Assembly: GCA_913020445.1 (NCBI GenBank)
Contig: CAJWAR010000005.1
Span: 49,414-113,413, forward strand
Reading direction: 5' to 3'
Length of the DNA: 64,000 nt
Origin: an uncultured Rhodospirillaceae bacterium
GTDB taxonomy: Bacteria > Pseudomonadota > Alphaproteobacteria > Rhodospirillales > UBA2165
Position numbers and translations under genes: made by a program. Under the pieces are notes generated by a model, which was not told where the DNA came from, did not search any database, and saw only the letters and a program-made list of their open reading frames with translations. This document shows, piece by piece, positions 26,892 to 35,600 of the stretch (its first letter is position 1; every line of letters begins with the position of its first letter).

Positions 26892-27575
26892 TGGCTTGAT
26901 TTTTCGCACGACGACGATTTTAAACTCACCCATTCCAACGAGATCGCTTAACCGGCCTATCGAAGCCGCTGTCACTTTCATGCCCGTCGCCAGTAGTAGG
27001 GTGCCGGTCGATGAAATTACATCCATGGCGATAATGTCACCGACGATCAATTCCTCGATAGTTTTTTCGACCATGGTTGCCGGATCAAATGCCTGATCGG
27101 AATCGGCTTCATCCGCCGCCAGCAATTTGACTGCATCGTAGTGGCCGGCGTTCATAATCAATTGCGGCACATCAAAACAGCGCTGCAATTTTGCCGCAAA
27201 AGCATCTTTGCCAATCGGTTTTTTAACAAAAGCATCAACATCCAGTGCCATCGCAGTCGCCAATACATTGGCATCGGAATCACCGGTCAGCATAATGATC
27301 GGCAGATCACGCCGGACGTCCGGGTCAGCACCGCTGCGGACAATCTTCAGGAACTCCAATCCGTTCATTGGCTCCATTTGATAGTCACAGATCACGATAT
27401 CGGCTTTAAATTTCCGCAGCAGCTTAAGCGCTTCCTGGCCGTCGGCAGCTTCAATGATTTCAGCAACCGACAGGCCACCGAGCATACGGCGCACCAGGCG
27501 ACGCACAAATGTCTCATCATCGACGATAAGCACGCGTGCTTGCCAGAATGTTTTGGCTTGCGGAGCATCTGCCAC
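26871..27575 (-). CDS. Response regulator with a C-terminal domain of unknown type
   Basis: A 234-residue protein with a complete receiver domain (residues about 13-135): acidic pocket in VLIVDDETFVRRLVRRML, phospho-acceptor Asp in DIVICDYQMEPMNG, Thr in IIMLTGDSD and Lys in AFVKKPIGKD. The remaining 100 residues (VEKTIEELIVGDIIAMDVISSTGTLLLATG) resemble regions seen C-terminal to receivers in alphaproteobacteria; no DNA-binding motif is obvious. GTG start. No histidine kinase is adjacent. Confidence 0.88.
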   Translation of the reverse strand: MADAPQAKTFWQARVLIVDDETFVRRLVRRMLGGLSVAEIIEAADGQEALKLLRKFKADIVICDYQMEPMNGLEFLKIVRSGADPDVRRDLPIIMLTGDSDANVLATAMALDVDAFVKKPIGKDAFAAKLQRCFDVPQLIMNAGHYDAVKLLAADEADSDQAFDPATMVEKTIEELIVGDIIAMDVISSTGTLLLATGMKVTAASIGRLSDLVGMGEFKIVVVRKIKPSDDGEG

Positions 27576-27633
27576 TGCAATCTGTCCTTCGACTAAAGCT
27601 AATCAAAGGACAGTAATAAATACAGAGGTGTTA

Positions 27634-28551
27634 TTAAACAAAAAACGTATTGCGGATGGCGATATAAGCCATGGCAATGCCGATAACTAAGAAAAGGTAG
27701 CCGATGGCCCGCTCCATGGTGCGCTGCGAGACTTTTCCCTGTAGACGAGGGCCAATCTGACCGCCGATGATGACGGCTGGAATGGTATAGACAACAACGT
27801 TCCACGGCACAGCGTTTACGCCGCCCTGCGCCACCAGCGCAGATATTTGCGTGAAAGAGGCGGCAGCGACGACAATGATGACCACAAACACCGATGTTGC
27901 CGCGGCAACCGGGATCGGCACGCCATTGCGTTTGGCCAGCTGCGGCATCACCACTTCGCCAATGCCGACGCCCAACAGGCCGGTTAAAAAGCCGCCAATG
28001 CCGGTGGCGATAGAGCCTTTACCTTGACGCGGTTTTTTATAGCTGTACGTCGTGCCGTCGCGACCCGTAATGCTCATTGTTGGCCGCGCTGCTACCTCGG
28101 CATCGCCGTTTTGTGCATCCAGATGCATATCCTGCAGCGGATCGTGATGGCGGATCAGCTCATAAGACAAGATCAACATCAAAAGCGCGTAACTGCCGCG
28201 GAGAACTTCTTCGAATTCTTTAAACGTCGTGAGCAAGATCGCGCCGCCAATGCCGATCGGCACAGCGACCAAAATAAACGGGACAGCGCTTCTGAAATCG
28301 ATTAACCGCTTGCGGTAGTAGCCGATGAACCCCGATGAAAACCCAAACACTTCGGTCAACAACGCGACACCGATTGCGGCGGCAATGCTTTCGAACGGGT
28401 ATTCTGGGCCCAGGATCGGAAAGATGACCATAAAGATCGGCGCAAACATGGCGGCGCCACCGATACCGCTGAGCATCGCCGTTGTCGCGACACACATCGC
28501 CACCGGAAACATAAACCAGTACAGCGTCCAATCGAACTGCGCCAAATCCAT
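27634..28551 (-). CDS. TauE/SafE-family sulfite or organosulfonate exporter-like protein
   Basis: Integral membrane protein of 305 residues with about eight hydrophobic segments and the paired TauE motifs: GIGGAAMFAPIFMVIFPILG near residue 26 and GIGGFLTGLLGVGIGEVVMPQL near 185, each a Gly-rich hairpin. A hydrophilic loop with Asp/His residues separates the halves. Members move sulfite, sulfonates or other C2 compounds. It lies between the response regulator and formaldehyde dehydrogenase on one strand, with spacing that suggests separate units. Confidence 0.88.
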   Translation of the reverse strand: MDLAQFDWTLYWFMFPVAMCVATTAMLSGIGGAAMFAPIFMVIFPILGPEYPFESIAAAIGVALLTEVFGFSSGFIGYYRKRLIDFRSAVPFILVAVPIGIGGAILLTTFKEFEEVLRGSYALLMLILSYELIRHHDPLQDMHLDAQNGDAEVAARPTMSITGRDGTTYSYKKPRQGKGSIATGIGGFLTGLLGVGIGEVVMPQLAKRNGVPIPVAAATSVFVVIIVVAAASFTQISALVAQGGVNAVPWNVVVYTIPAVIIGGQIGPRLQGKVSQRTMERAIGYLFLVIGIAMAYIAIRNTFFV

Positions 28552-28688
28552 TATGAAAATTTCCTGAAGCTGTTGGAGACCTATTTAAAAGACTTATTCC
28601 AAATTGTGGCGGCAACCTAGCGTGACGCGCAGGTCGCTGCAATCCTGATCAGGTAAATATTTGTTTATCTCACGCGAGAGTGATGCGC

Positions 28689-29795
28689 CTAAAACGTCAC
28701 CACCGAGCGGATTGATTTGCCTTCATGCATCAAATGAAAGCCCTCATTGATCTCTTCCAAAGGCATGGTGTGAGTGATCAGATCGTCGATATTGATCTTA
28801 CCGTCCATATACCAATCGACAATTTTGGGCACATCGGTGCGCCCCTTGGCGCCACCAAACGCCGTGCCCCGCCAGACTCGCCCGGTCACCAGCTGGAACG
28901 GCCGGGTCGAGATTTCCTGGCCCGCACCGGCGACACCGATGATGACGCTTTCGCCCCAGCCTTTATGGCAGCATTCAAGGGCTTGGCGCATTACTTCCGT
29001 ATTACCAATACATTCAAAGCTGTAATCGGCACCGCCATTGGTAAGATCAACAATGTCTTCAACTACAGTATTGGTCTTGGACGCATCAATAAAATCGGTC
29101 ATGCCAAATTTTTCGGCGAGCGCACGCTTCCCCGGGTTAAGATCAACACCGACGATTTTATCAGCGCCAACCATGCGCGCGCCTTGAATGACATTGAGGC
29201 CAATGCCGCCCAAGCCAAAAACCACGACATTAGAGCCCGCCTCAACCTTGGCCGTGTTCATCACCGCACCAATGCCAGTAGTGACGCCGCAGCCGATATA
29301 ACAAACCTTATCAAAGGGCGCGTCTTCACGAATTTTGGCGAGGGCGATTTCCGGCACCACCGTGTAATTAGCAAACGTCGAGGTGCCCATATAATGAAAG
29401 ACCTGCTCGCCATCTAACGAGAACCGGCTGGAGCCATCCGGCATCAAGCCCTGGCCCTGGGTTTCCCTGACGGCCTGACAGAGATTGGTTTTGCCGGACG
29501 TGCAATATTCGCATTCCCGGCATTCCGGCGTGTAGAGCGGGATGACATGATCGCCGGCCTTTAAAGACGCAACACCTGAGCCGACTTCAACGACCACCCC
29601 TGCCCCTTCATGGCCGAGGATCGCCGGGAACAGGCCTTCCGGGTCATCGCCCGACAAGGTAAAAGCGTCAGTGTGGCAGATGCCCGATGCTTTGATCTCG
29701 ACCAGCACTTCGCCGTCCTTGGGGCCTTCTAATTGGACAGTTTCGATGCTGAGCGGATCCCCTGCCTTAAAGGCAACGGCGGCTTTGACGTCCAT
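28689..29795 (-). CDS. frmA: S-(hydroxymethyl)glutathione dehydrogenase (class III alcohol dehydrogenase)
   Basis: NAD-dependent zinc enzyme that oxidises the adduct of formaldehyde and glutathione, detoxifying formaldehyde; it can also reduce S-nitrosoglutathione. The 368 residues show the catalytic zinc Cys in [22 protein letters not shown], the four structural-zinc cysteines in [26 protein letters not shown] and the Rossmann loop [17 protein letters not shown] precedes the ATG. No fghA esterase is adjacent, so the downstream step must be encoded elsewhere. Confidence 0.95.
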   Translation of the reverse strand: MDVKAAVAFKAGDPLSIETVQLEGPKDGEVLVEIKASGICHTDAFTLSGDDPEGLFPAILGHEGAGVVVEVGSGVASLKAGDHVIPLYTPECRECEYCTSGKTNLCQAVRETQGQGLMPDGSSRFSLDGEQVFHYMGTSTFANYTVVPEIALAKIREDAPFDKVCYIGCGVTTGIGAVMNTAKVEAGSNVVVFGLGGIGLNVIQGARMVGADKIVGVDLNPGKRALAEKFGMTDFIDASKTNTVVEDIVDLTNGGADYSFECIGNTEVMRQALECCHKGWGESVIIGVAGAGQEISTRPFQLVTGRVWRGTAFGGAKGRTDVPKIVDWYMDGKINIDDLITHTMPLEEINEGFHLMHEGKSIRSVVTF

Positions 29796-29834
29796 GATGT
29801 TCTCCCTGAATAAAACTTGATTTTATTTTATGAA

Positions 29835-31067
29835 TTATTCGTAGCGAAGGGCTTCTATCGGGTCAAGCCGGGCGGCTTTTCTAGCCGGATAAAAGCCGAA
29901 GAAAACGCCGACGGCGGCGGCAAAGCCAAAGGACAGAAACACTGATTTTATTTGAATAATGGCCGGCCAGCCGCCGATCTCGGCGATCATGACCGAACCG
30001 GCGAGCCCCAAGGCAACACCGATGGCGCCGCCGATCAGTGATAGTGTTACAGCCTCGATCAAAAACTGCAGCAAAATGTCTTTACCGCGCGCACCGATGG
30101 CCATGCGGAGGCCGATCTCGCGGGTGCGCTCGGTCACCGAGACCAGCATAATGTTCATAATGCCGATACCGCCGACAATCAGTGAGATCGAAGCGACCGC
30201 CGCCAGCAGGAGTGTCATCACCCGGGATGAATCGGCTCGCGCTTCCAAAATCTGTGACAGATTACGCACGTAGAAATCGTCGCCTTGTCCGGGCCGGATA
30301 CGGTGACGCTGGCGCAGCAATTCTTCCATGCTTTTGACCGTCTGCTCGACAGCTGCTGCGCTTGTCGATTTGACAAAAACCGCATTGACCAGTCTGCCTT
30401 TCAAGCGGCACCCGCCCAGCAGGCGTTTTTTAGCCGTCATGAGCGGCACGAGTATGACGTCGTCCTGATCGCTACCGTGCGGCGTTTCGCCTTTGGGCGC
30501 CAATACGCCGACGATTTTAAAAGGCACCCGCTTGATGCGCACAATCTGGCCGACTGGATCACTACCGCTAAACAAATTATCAACAATGGTTTCGCCAATC
30601 AGCGCCACTTTCATCGAGGCGCGTGATTCTTCATGGGTGAACCAGCGTCCGGAAGTTGTCACCCATTCCTTTACTTGAGCATATTCAGGCGTGACGCCCT
30701 GAAGGACCGTGGACCAATTCAAATTACCGTAAACGATTTGACCCGACCCCCGCACAATTGGGGCCGCCGCAACGACGGTATCGATCTCGTTTTGAATAGC
30801 AGCTGCATCGTCTTCGGTAATGGTCGGCCTGGAGCCGCGCGCCCCCCTCGCCCCGCTTGACGTAGTGGAGCCCGGCAGCACCAGCACCATATTAGAGCCC
30901 AGGCTTTGAATGAGCTTGGAAACACGGTTTTCCGCACCGGCGCCGACAGCGATCATAATAATAACCGCCGCCACGCCGATGATGATGCCAAGTGCGGTTA
31001 AAACACTCCGCAAGACATTGACGCGGATGGCGCCCAGCGCCGCCCATATTGAATCCATATAAGTCAT
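29835..31067 (-). CDS. MacB-like ABC transporter permease
   Basis: A 410-residue permease of the MacB/LolE type: one N-terminal membrane segment (VLRSVLTALGIIIGVAAVIIM), a long periplasmic domain (about 45-275) and three C-terminal segments containing LIVGGIGIMNIMLVSVTERTR and the ending FYPARKAARLDPIEALRYE, both family hallmarks. Here the ATPase is a separate gene that overlaps by 4 bp. Likely a tripartite exporter with the upstream adaptor; substrate unknown. Last gene of the sigma-factor operon. Confidence 0.92.
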   Translation of the reverse strand: MTYMDSIWAALGAIRVNVLRSVLTALGIIIGVAAVIIMIAVGAGAENRVSKLIQSLGSNMVLVLPGSTTSSGARGARGSRPTITEDDAAAIQNEIDTVVAAAPIVRGSGQIVYGNLNWSTVLQGVTPEYAQVKEWVTTSGRWFTHEESRASMKVALIGETIVDNLFSGSDPVGQIVRIKRVPFKIVGVLAPKGETPHGSDQDDVILVPLMTAKKRLLGGCRLKGRLVNAVFVKSTSAAAVEQTVKSMEELLRQRHRIRPGQGDDFYVRNLSQILEARADSSRVMTLLLAAVASISLIVGGIGIMNIMLVSVTERTREIGLRMAIGARGKDILLQFLIEAVTLSLIGGAIGVALGLAGSVMIAEIGGWPAIIQIKSVFLSFGFAAAVGVFFGFYPARKAARLDPIEALRYE

Positions 31068-31810
31068 TCGGCGGCCTCCGCTGGAACAAAGGCATTAAGC
31101 AACTTTTGACCATCGGGTGGATTTGCATTCACTTCCTCTTTAATGACATGCCCGTCCTGAAAGCGGAGAATTCTGGTGGCGAACTGGGCGACGTCGGCTT
31201 CGTGGGTGATGATGATCACCGTCATGCCATTGCTGTTGAGCTTTTGAAACAGCGCCATGATCTCAATGCCGGTGCGGGTATCAAGCGCGCCGGTCGGCTC
31301 GTCGGCCAATATCAGCGAAGGATCGTTGACCAAAGCCCTGGCAATGGCAACGCGCTGCTGCTGACCGCCGGATAATTGCGAGGGATGATGGTCCATGCGG
31401 TCCTGCAGGCCAACCTCGATCAACACGCGCTCGGCTGACGCCTGACGCTCGGCCCGCTTGGCCCCGCCATATATTAGCGGGAGTTGAACATTTTCAAACG
31501 CCGACGTCCGCGCCAGTAGATTAAAATTTTGAAACACAAAGCCGATCTTGGAATTGCGGATTTCCGCCAGATCGTCGGAGGTCAGCTCAGATACATCAAT
31601 GCCGTCGAAAAAAAACTGTCCCGAAGTCGGTGTATCGAGACAGCCGATGAGGTTCATTGCCGTCGACTTGCCGGAACCCGATGGACCCATGATTGCCAGA
31701 AACTCACCTTCCTGTATTTCGATGGATACATCCTGCAAGGCATGCACGACATTGTCCCCAAGGTGATAATCCTTGGATAAATTAACCGTTTTTATAAGCT
31801 CACCTGCCAT
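31064..31810 (-). CDS. MacB/LolD-like ABC transporter ATP-binding protein
   Basis: A 248-residue ATPase with Walker A (GPSGSGKST), the ABC signature (LSGGQQQRVAIARAL), Walker B (LILADEPTGALD) and the switch His (IIITHE). It powers the adjacent MacB-like permease, with which it overlaps by 4 bp (ATGA). It starts 4 bp after the adaptor gene. The three together make a MacAB-type efflux unit; the substrate could be an antibiotic, peptide or lipid-like compound. Confidence 0.94.
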   Translation of the reverse strand: MAGELIKTVNLSKDYHLGDNVVHALQDVSIEIQEGEFLAIMGPSGSGKSTAMNLIGCLDTPTSGQFFFDGIDVSELTSDDLAEIRNSKIGFVFQNFNLLARTSAFENVQLPLIYGGAKRAERQASAERVLIEVGLQDRMDHHPSQLSGGQQQRVAIARALVNDPSLILADEPTGALDTRTGIEIMALFQKLNSNGMTVIIITHEADVAQFATRILRFQDGHVIKEEVNANPPDGQKLLNAFVPAEAAE

Positions 31811-31814
31811 TAGC

Positions 31815-33458
31815 TTAGCCGCTGGTTTCCGGACGCTTAATGCCGAGAATAACCTGCTGGCCTTGCTTTAAGTCGCCGCGAACCATTTCCGTTGACGTGC
31901 CGTCACCGACACCGATCATGACATCAACTTGTTTTGGCTTGCCGTCTAACAACACCCATACGCGTCCGGGAGTCGCCGGATTGGAGGCGCGCTCGGCAAT
32001 CATCAAACGGTATTTCACTTTTTGTTCGGGCGTCAATATCGTCAGAATACGTTTACCGTTTTCCTGGCGCATTTTACGGATGGCGTCGCGGAAACCCGGG
32101 CCGCGGCCGCCTTGGGCCAGCGTGCGGACACGTTGGCGCATCTGCTGGCCGAATTCGCGCACCTGTTGCTGCTGATCTTCCGTGAGACCGACTTTTTCGA
32201 CCAGCCGCTTCATGCGCGCTTGGGCTTGTGCCCGCCGCGCCTCTTGATTGGGCGGTCCGCCCCCGCCTGCTCGCGCACCACCAGGAGGGCCGCCGGGACC
32301 AGCTTGAGCCCCCGCGGTTTGCGGTTTCGGCGTCAGGCCGGGTGGCACAAAACGCAATGACCGGTTGGGCAATTTCAAGACATTGCGGCGGTCACTGACC
32401 TGCACCTGCACATTCGCGGTCATGCCTGGTAACAGTTTTAAATCGGCATTATTGGCGGCGATGACGACCGTATAGGTCACCACATTTTGCACCGTCTGCG
32501 GCTTTTTACGCACCTGATTGACGAAGCCCTTAAATTCCTGGCCCGGGAAGGAATCAACGCCGAAAGTTGCGGTCTGGCCGGGTCTGATTTGGCCGATATC
32601 CGCTTCATCGATGTTGGTTTCGACCTGCATTTTGCGCAAATCCTGAGCGATCGTGAACAGAATCGGCGCTTGCAAGGAAGCGGCGACGGTTTGACCGACA
32701 TCAACATCGCGCCCAATCACCACGCCATCCACCGGCGAGCGAATAAAAGTGTTGTTCAAATTTACTTTAGCAATATTGAGTGCCGCCGCCTTTTGTTCGA
32801 CCTGAGCAGCTGCATGCAGGACTTCAGCTTGAGCCATTTTCACTTGTGCTTTGCGGGCTTCAACGGTCGAGCGTTGCGCCAACAATTGCGATTGTGAGGC
32901 TTTTACCTGGGCCGCGGCCACCTGCCAGGAGGCGCGCGCTTTATCGACCGCACTGACGGCAACCACACCTTTTTTGCGCAGCTCCTGCTTGCGTCCAAAT
33001 TCCTGTTTGAGATCGGCGGCATTAACTTGGGTGCGCGATACATCGGCTCCGGCAGCGGCTAATACCGAGCTGGCGTTTGCCTGATTCGCCAGAGCTTGAG
33101 CGACGGCAGCCTGTTTGGTCGCCACCAATGCCTTGGCGACCGCAAGCTCGGCTTCGGCTTGCTTTACCCGGGCTTCAAAGCTTTCCGGATCAATTCTGGC
33201 GATGACCTGGCCGGCTTTCACGTCCGAATTGAAATCTACTGTCAGCTCTGAAATCTGGCCGGATATTTCCGAGCCTACTTCAACCGTGACAACCGCATTT
33301 AATTCACCCGACGCGGATACCGATTTAATGATATTGCCGCGCTCAACCGTGGCCAACCGGTAGCTGACTTCGGTGCTTTCCTGACCGTTCCAGAAATAAG
33401 CACCGACCGCCAGCAAGCCGACAACACCGAGGCTGAGAAAAATGGGGGATTTGCGCAT
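31815..33458 (-). CDS. MacA-like periplasmic adaptor with an inserted Spy-like LTxxQ segment
   Basis: Membrane-fusion protein of 547 residues, longer than the usual 370-400 of MacA. After a membrane anchor (residues about 6-22) come the barrel-sandwich (GSEISGQISELTVDFNSDVK), a long Ala/Lys/Gln-rich coiled-coil hairpin (about 85-245), the second half-motif NTFIRSPVDGVVIGRDVDVG and a beta-barrel. Residues about 375-410 are a Gly/Pro-rich linker, then 410-490 carry two LTxxQ motifs (LTEDQ near 423, LTPEQ near 474) typical of Spy/CpxP, before the final membrane-proximal part (GRVWVLLDGKPKQVDV). A separate Spy/CnrX-like gene lies next upstream. Confidence 0.88.
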   Translation of the reverse strand: MRKSPIFLSLGVVGLLAVGAYFWNGQESTEVSYRLATVERGNIIKSVSASGELNAVVTVEVGSEISGQISELTVDFNSDVKAGQVIARIDPESFEARVKQAEAELAVAKALVATKQAAVAQALANQANASSVLAAAGADVSRTQVNAADLKQEFGRKQELRKKGVVAVSAVDKARASWQVAAAQVKASQSQLLAQRSTVEARKAQVKMAQAEVLHAAAQVEQKAAALNIAKVNLNNTFIRSPVDGVVIGRDVDVGQTVAASLQAPILFTIAQDLRKMQVETNIDEADIGQIRPGQTATFGVDSFPGQEFKGFVNQVRKKPQTVQNVVTYTVVIAANNADLKLLPGMTANVQVQVSDRRNVLKLPNRSLRFVPPGLTPKPQTAGAQAGPGGPPGGARAGGGGPPNQEARRAQAQARMKRLVEKVGLTEDQQQQVREFGQQMRQRVRTLAQGGRGPGFRDAIRKMRQENGKRILTILTPEQKVKYRLMIAERASNPATPGRVWVLLDGKPKQVDVMIGVGDGTSTEMVRGDLKQGQQVILGIKRPETSG

Positions 33459-33486
33459 AATTGACTAACCTATATGACTTGTTTGA

Positions 33487-34017
33487 TTATTTGGCCGGCT
33501 GATTGGCCGGCTGATTCTCATTTTGGCGCTCAAGCCGTCTTTGCCGGCGGCGTTCAAAACGGGCGCGGCGGCGTTCCTGCCATTTGGCAACAGCTTCAAC
33601 GAGTTGCCTGCGTTGATCTGATGTCAGTTTACCGGAGAATTCCGCCATCATATCGTTCATTGCCGTATGACCGGCTTGAAAATTGGCCTGCAAGGCGCCA
33701 AGTGCTTGCCTCAATTCAGCCTGATCAAACGGCTCTTTCGCCAATGCCTCAGAGACATTGTTATAGAGCTCGGCCCGAGCCCGGCGATTGTCACGAAAGC
33801 CCTCGCGACGCTCACGAAAAATCTGGCGCATCATCGGGCGAACTTCATCGCCGAGTACACGGCGGGCCCACGGCATCGAATAAACAGTGCCGCGAAAACC
33901 GGGACCTCGATGACCTTTAAAATATTTATCGGCGACGATCAAGCCGCCCAGAAAAACGTTTAGGGCGAGTGAAATGAAAAAGATAATTGCCCATCGCCGG
34001 GACGTAAGTTTGGTCAT
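33487..34017 (-). CDS. Periplasmic heavy-metal-sensor family protein (Spy/CnrX-like)
   Basis: A 176-residue protein with one N-terminal membrane segment (WAIIFFISLALNVFLGGLIVA) and a basic, helical periplasmic domain (RQIFRERREGFRDNRRARAEL, ALGALQANFQAGHTAMNDMMAEF, LTSDQRRQLVEAVAKW). This is the pattern of the metal-resistance/CpxP-like group, which sense metals or act as periplasmic chaperones. The tail is Arg/Gln/Asn-rich. It overlaps the anti-sigma-like gene by one base. In CnrYXH-type systems such a protein controls an ECF sigma factor; here that is inferred from position. Confidence 0.8.
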   Translation of the reverse strand: MTKLTSRRWAIIFFISLALNVFLGGLIVADKYFKGHRGPGFRGTVYSMPWARRVLGDEVRPMMRQIFRERREGFRDNRRARAELYNNVSEALAKEPFDQAELRQALGALQANFQAGHTAMNDMMAEFSGKLTSDQRRQLVEAVAKWQERRRARFERRRQRRLERQNENQPANQPAK

Positions 34018-34406
34018 TAGAGATCCTCCAGCTGGCCTTCAGCCTCGTCCGAATACGCGACGATTTCTTCGGTTAAGGCTTCATCCGCATCCTGCACGCC
34101 GTTGGTCGATAGGGGATCAGTTACACCAAACATAATACCGAACATTGCCGCCGCTACGAGGCCGGCAGCTGGCCGCCATAACGCGCCAAAGGGCCAAAGA
34201 TAATCAATTAATTCGGCCAGATCTGACTTAAACTTGCCGCCAATGCTGACTCCATCAGTGCTTCTGCGTAAATTTCCCGACGGCGCCTTTCTCAAAATCT
34301 CTGCTTTTAATTCAGGTGTCGCCCGTTCCGGTTCAACTTGATCAAACAGATTTTGGATAAATTCAAAATCCTCCTGATCGCTATATTTGGGGTTATCCAC
34401 CATCAT
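34017..34406 (-). CDS. Putative membrane-bound anti-sigma factor
   Basis: A 129-residue protein: acidic cytoplasmic N terminus (DFEFIQNLFDQVEPERATPELKAEIL), one membrane segment near residues 78-98 (WRPAAGLVAAAMFGIMFGV) and a short acidic periplasmic tail. It has no strong match to named anti-sigma families, but its ATGA overlap with the upstream ECF sigma gene and its topology are typical of anti-sigma factors. The assignment is an inference from order and topology. Confidence 0.65.
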   Translation of the reverse strand: MMVDNPKYSDQEDFEFIQNLFDQVEPERATPELKAEILRKAPSGNLRRSTDGVSIGGKFKSDLAELIDYLWPFGALWRPAAGLVAAAMFGIMFGVTDPLSTNGVQDADEALTEEIVAYSDEAEGQLEDL

Positions 34407-34969
34407 ACGTCTCCTTCTAGTTCAGGGCGCAAATCTTCAAGCAATTTGCGTAATCCCCGACGTCCTCGCGATAAAAGCGATTCGACCGCTTCCACGCTAA
34501 TTTCCATAATTTCTGCGGTCTCGATATTGCTGAGACCTTCTTGGTGAGCAAACACGATAGCCGCACGCTGGCGCTCCGGTAATTGCTGGATGGCGACATT
34601 AACAGCCGCCGATACTTGGGCCTGGTGCAGTGCCTGAGCCGGGTTTTCAAACGGATCGACGGGCTCTGGCACGGCTTCGATATCAACCGGCTTTTTCTTG
34701 CGTAATCGATCAATACATTGGTTGTAAGTAACCCGTTGCAGCCAATGGATAACCGGCTTCTCGGCCCGCCATTTATCGAGATTGCGCCATAATCTCAGAA
34801 ATGCCTCCTGCGCCACATCTTCCGCCTCGGCGCGGTCGCCAAGCATGCGATAGCCGTAATTTACAATTCGATCCAAGTATTGATCCACCAATATTCGAGT
34901 AGCCGCAGAATCACCATTTTTGATTTTACGTAATAAGTCCGCGTCAGATTCAGGTGTTGGATTGTTCAT
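34403..34969 (-). CDS. ECF-type RNA polymerase sigma factor
   Basis: A 188-residue sigma-70-family factor with region 2 (ATRILVDQYLDRIVNYGYRML, DRAEAEDVAQEAFLRLWRN, then the promoter-melting WLQRVTYNQCIDRLRKK) and region 4 (IQQLPERQRAAIVFAHQEGL, IETAEIMEISVEAVESLLSRG). No region 3 is present, as expected of the ECF group. It heads an operon with an anti-sigma-like protein, a Spy/CnrX-like sensor and a MacAB-type exporter, so it probably controls envelope-stress or efflux genes including its own operon. Confidence 0.92.
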   Translation of the reverse strand: MNNPTPESDADLLRKIKNGDSAATRILVDQYLDRIVNYGYRMLGDRAEAEDVAQEAFLRLWRNLDKWRAEKPVIHWLQRVTYNQCIDRLRKKKPVDIEAVPEPVDPFENPAQALHQAQVSAAVNVAIQQLPERQRAAIVFAHQEGLSNIETAEIMEISVEAVESLLSRGRRGLRKLLEDLRPELEGDV

Positions 34970-35299
34970 ATAATAAACGGTTCGTCCGAGCTTTGGTTCA
35001 CCGCTACTATATCTACCTGAACTGCCGGGTCGACAATCATTTTCCTCTGGCCCAACAATTTTAGGGCAGGTATTTGCTCTAATCTGCCGCTATCCCTCTC
35101 TAAAACAACAATTATCAACTCTGCTATTTTAACGGCTTTACAGCTTTATTCCGTCGGTGTCGGCTAAAAATAATTTAAATCGGCGAATATTATTAACAAA
35201 AAAATTATGTGTTTATTTTATTATTTACATTTATTTTTGAGTAATATATATTTTCATCATAATCATTGTGTATTTTATAGTGATAAAAAGGTTTGGGAA
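34970..35299. other. Divergent promoter region between the sigma operon and the sulfite reductase operon
   Basis: About 330 bp without a credible gene. The half next to DUF2849 is extremely A+T-rich (roughly 35160-35285). I could not assign individual promoter elements with confidence; no riboswitch, terminator or strong dyad was seen. Confidence 0.5.
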
Positions 35300-35581
35300 A
35301 TGACTGATCGCATGGTGACAGCAAATCGCTTACATGACGGCGCCGTTGTGTATTTGGCTGCTGATAACGATTGGACTCGCAATGTTGAATCCGGATTTGT
35401 GTCAGATTCCGACGGCACCGAAAAATTGATGCAAGTTGCCGAACAAGCCGTTCAGCACCAGATCATCGTCGCTCCCTATCTAATCGAGGTTGAAGTCGTG
35501 GCGAACTCAATCCGCCCGGTTCGTTTTCGCGAGCAGATCAGAGCCAAAGGGCCGACAATATTTGCGCCGGCTGCCGAATAA
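35300..35581 (+). CDS. DUF2849 domain protein (sulfite reductase operon)
   Basis: A 93-residue protein with the DUF2849 pattern: VTANRLHDGAVVYLAADNDWT, an acidic middle, VAPYLIEVEVVANSIRPVRFREQIRAKGP. The family sits almost always next to sulfite reductase in alphaproteobacteria and its role is unknown; it may help siroheme or electron delivery. The ATG at 35300 is chosen; an upstream in-frame start at 35207 would add an A+T-rich, unrelated leader. Confidence 0.85.
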   Translation: MTDRMVTANRLHDGAVVYLAADNDWTRNVESGFVSDSDGTEKLMQVAEQAVQHQIIVAPYLIEVEVVANSIRPVRFREQIRAKGPTIFAPAAE

Positions 35582-35600
35582 TAATTAGAAAGTAGAAATA

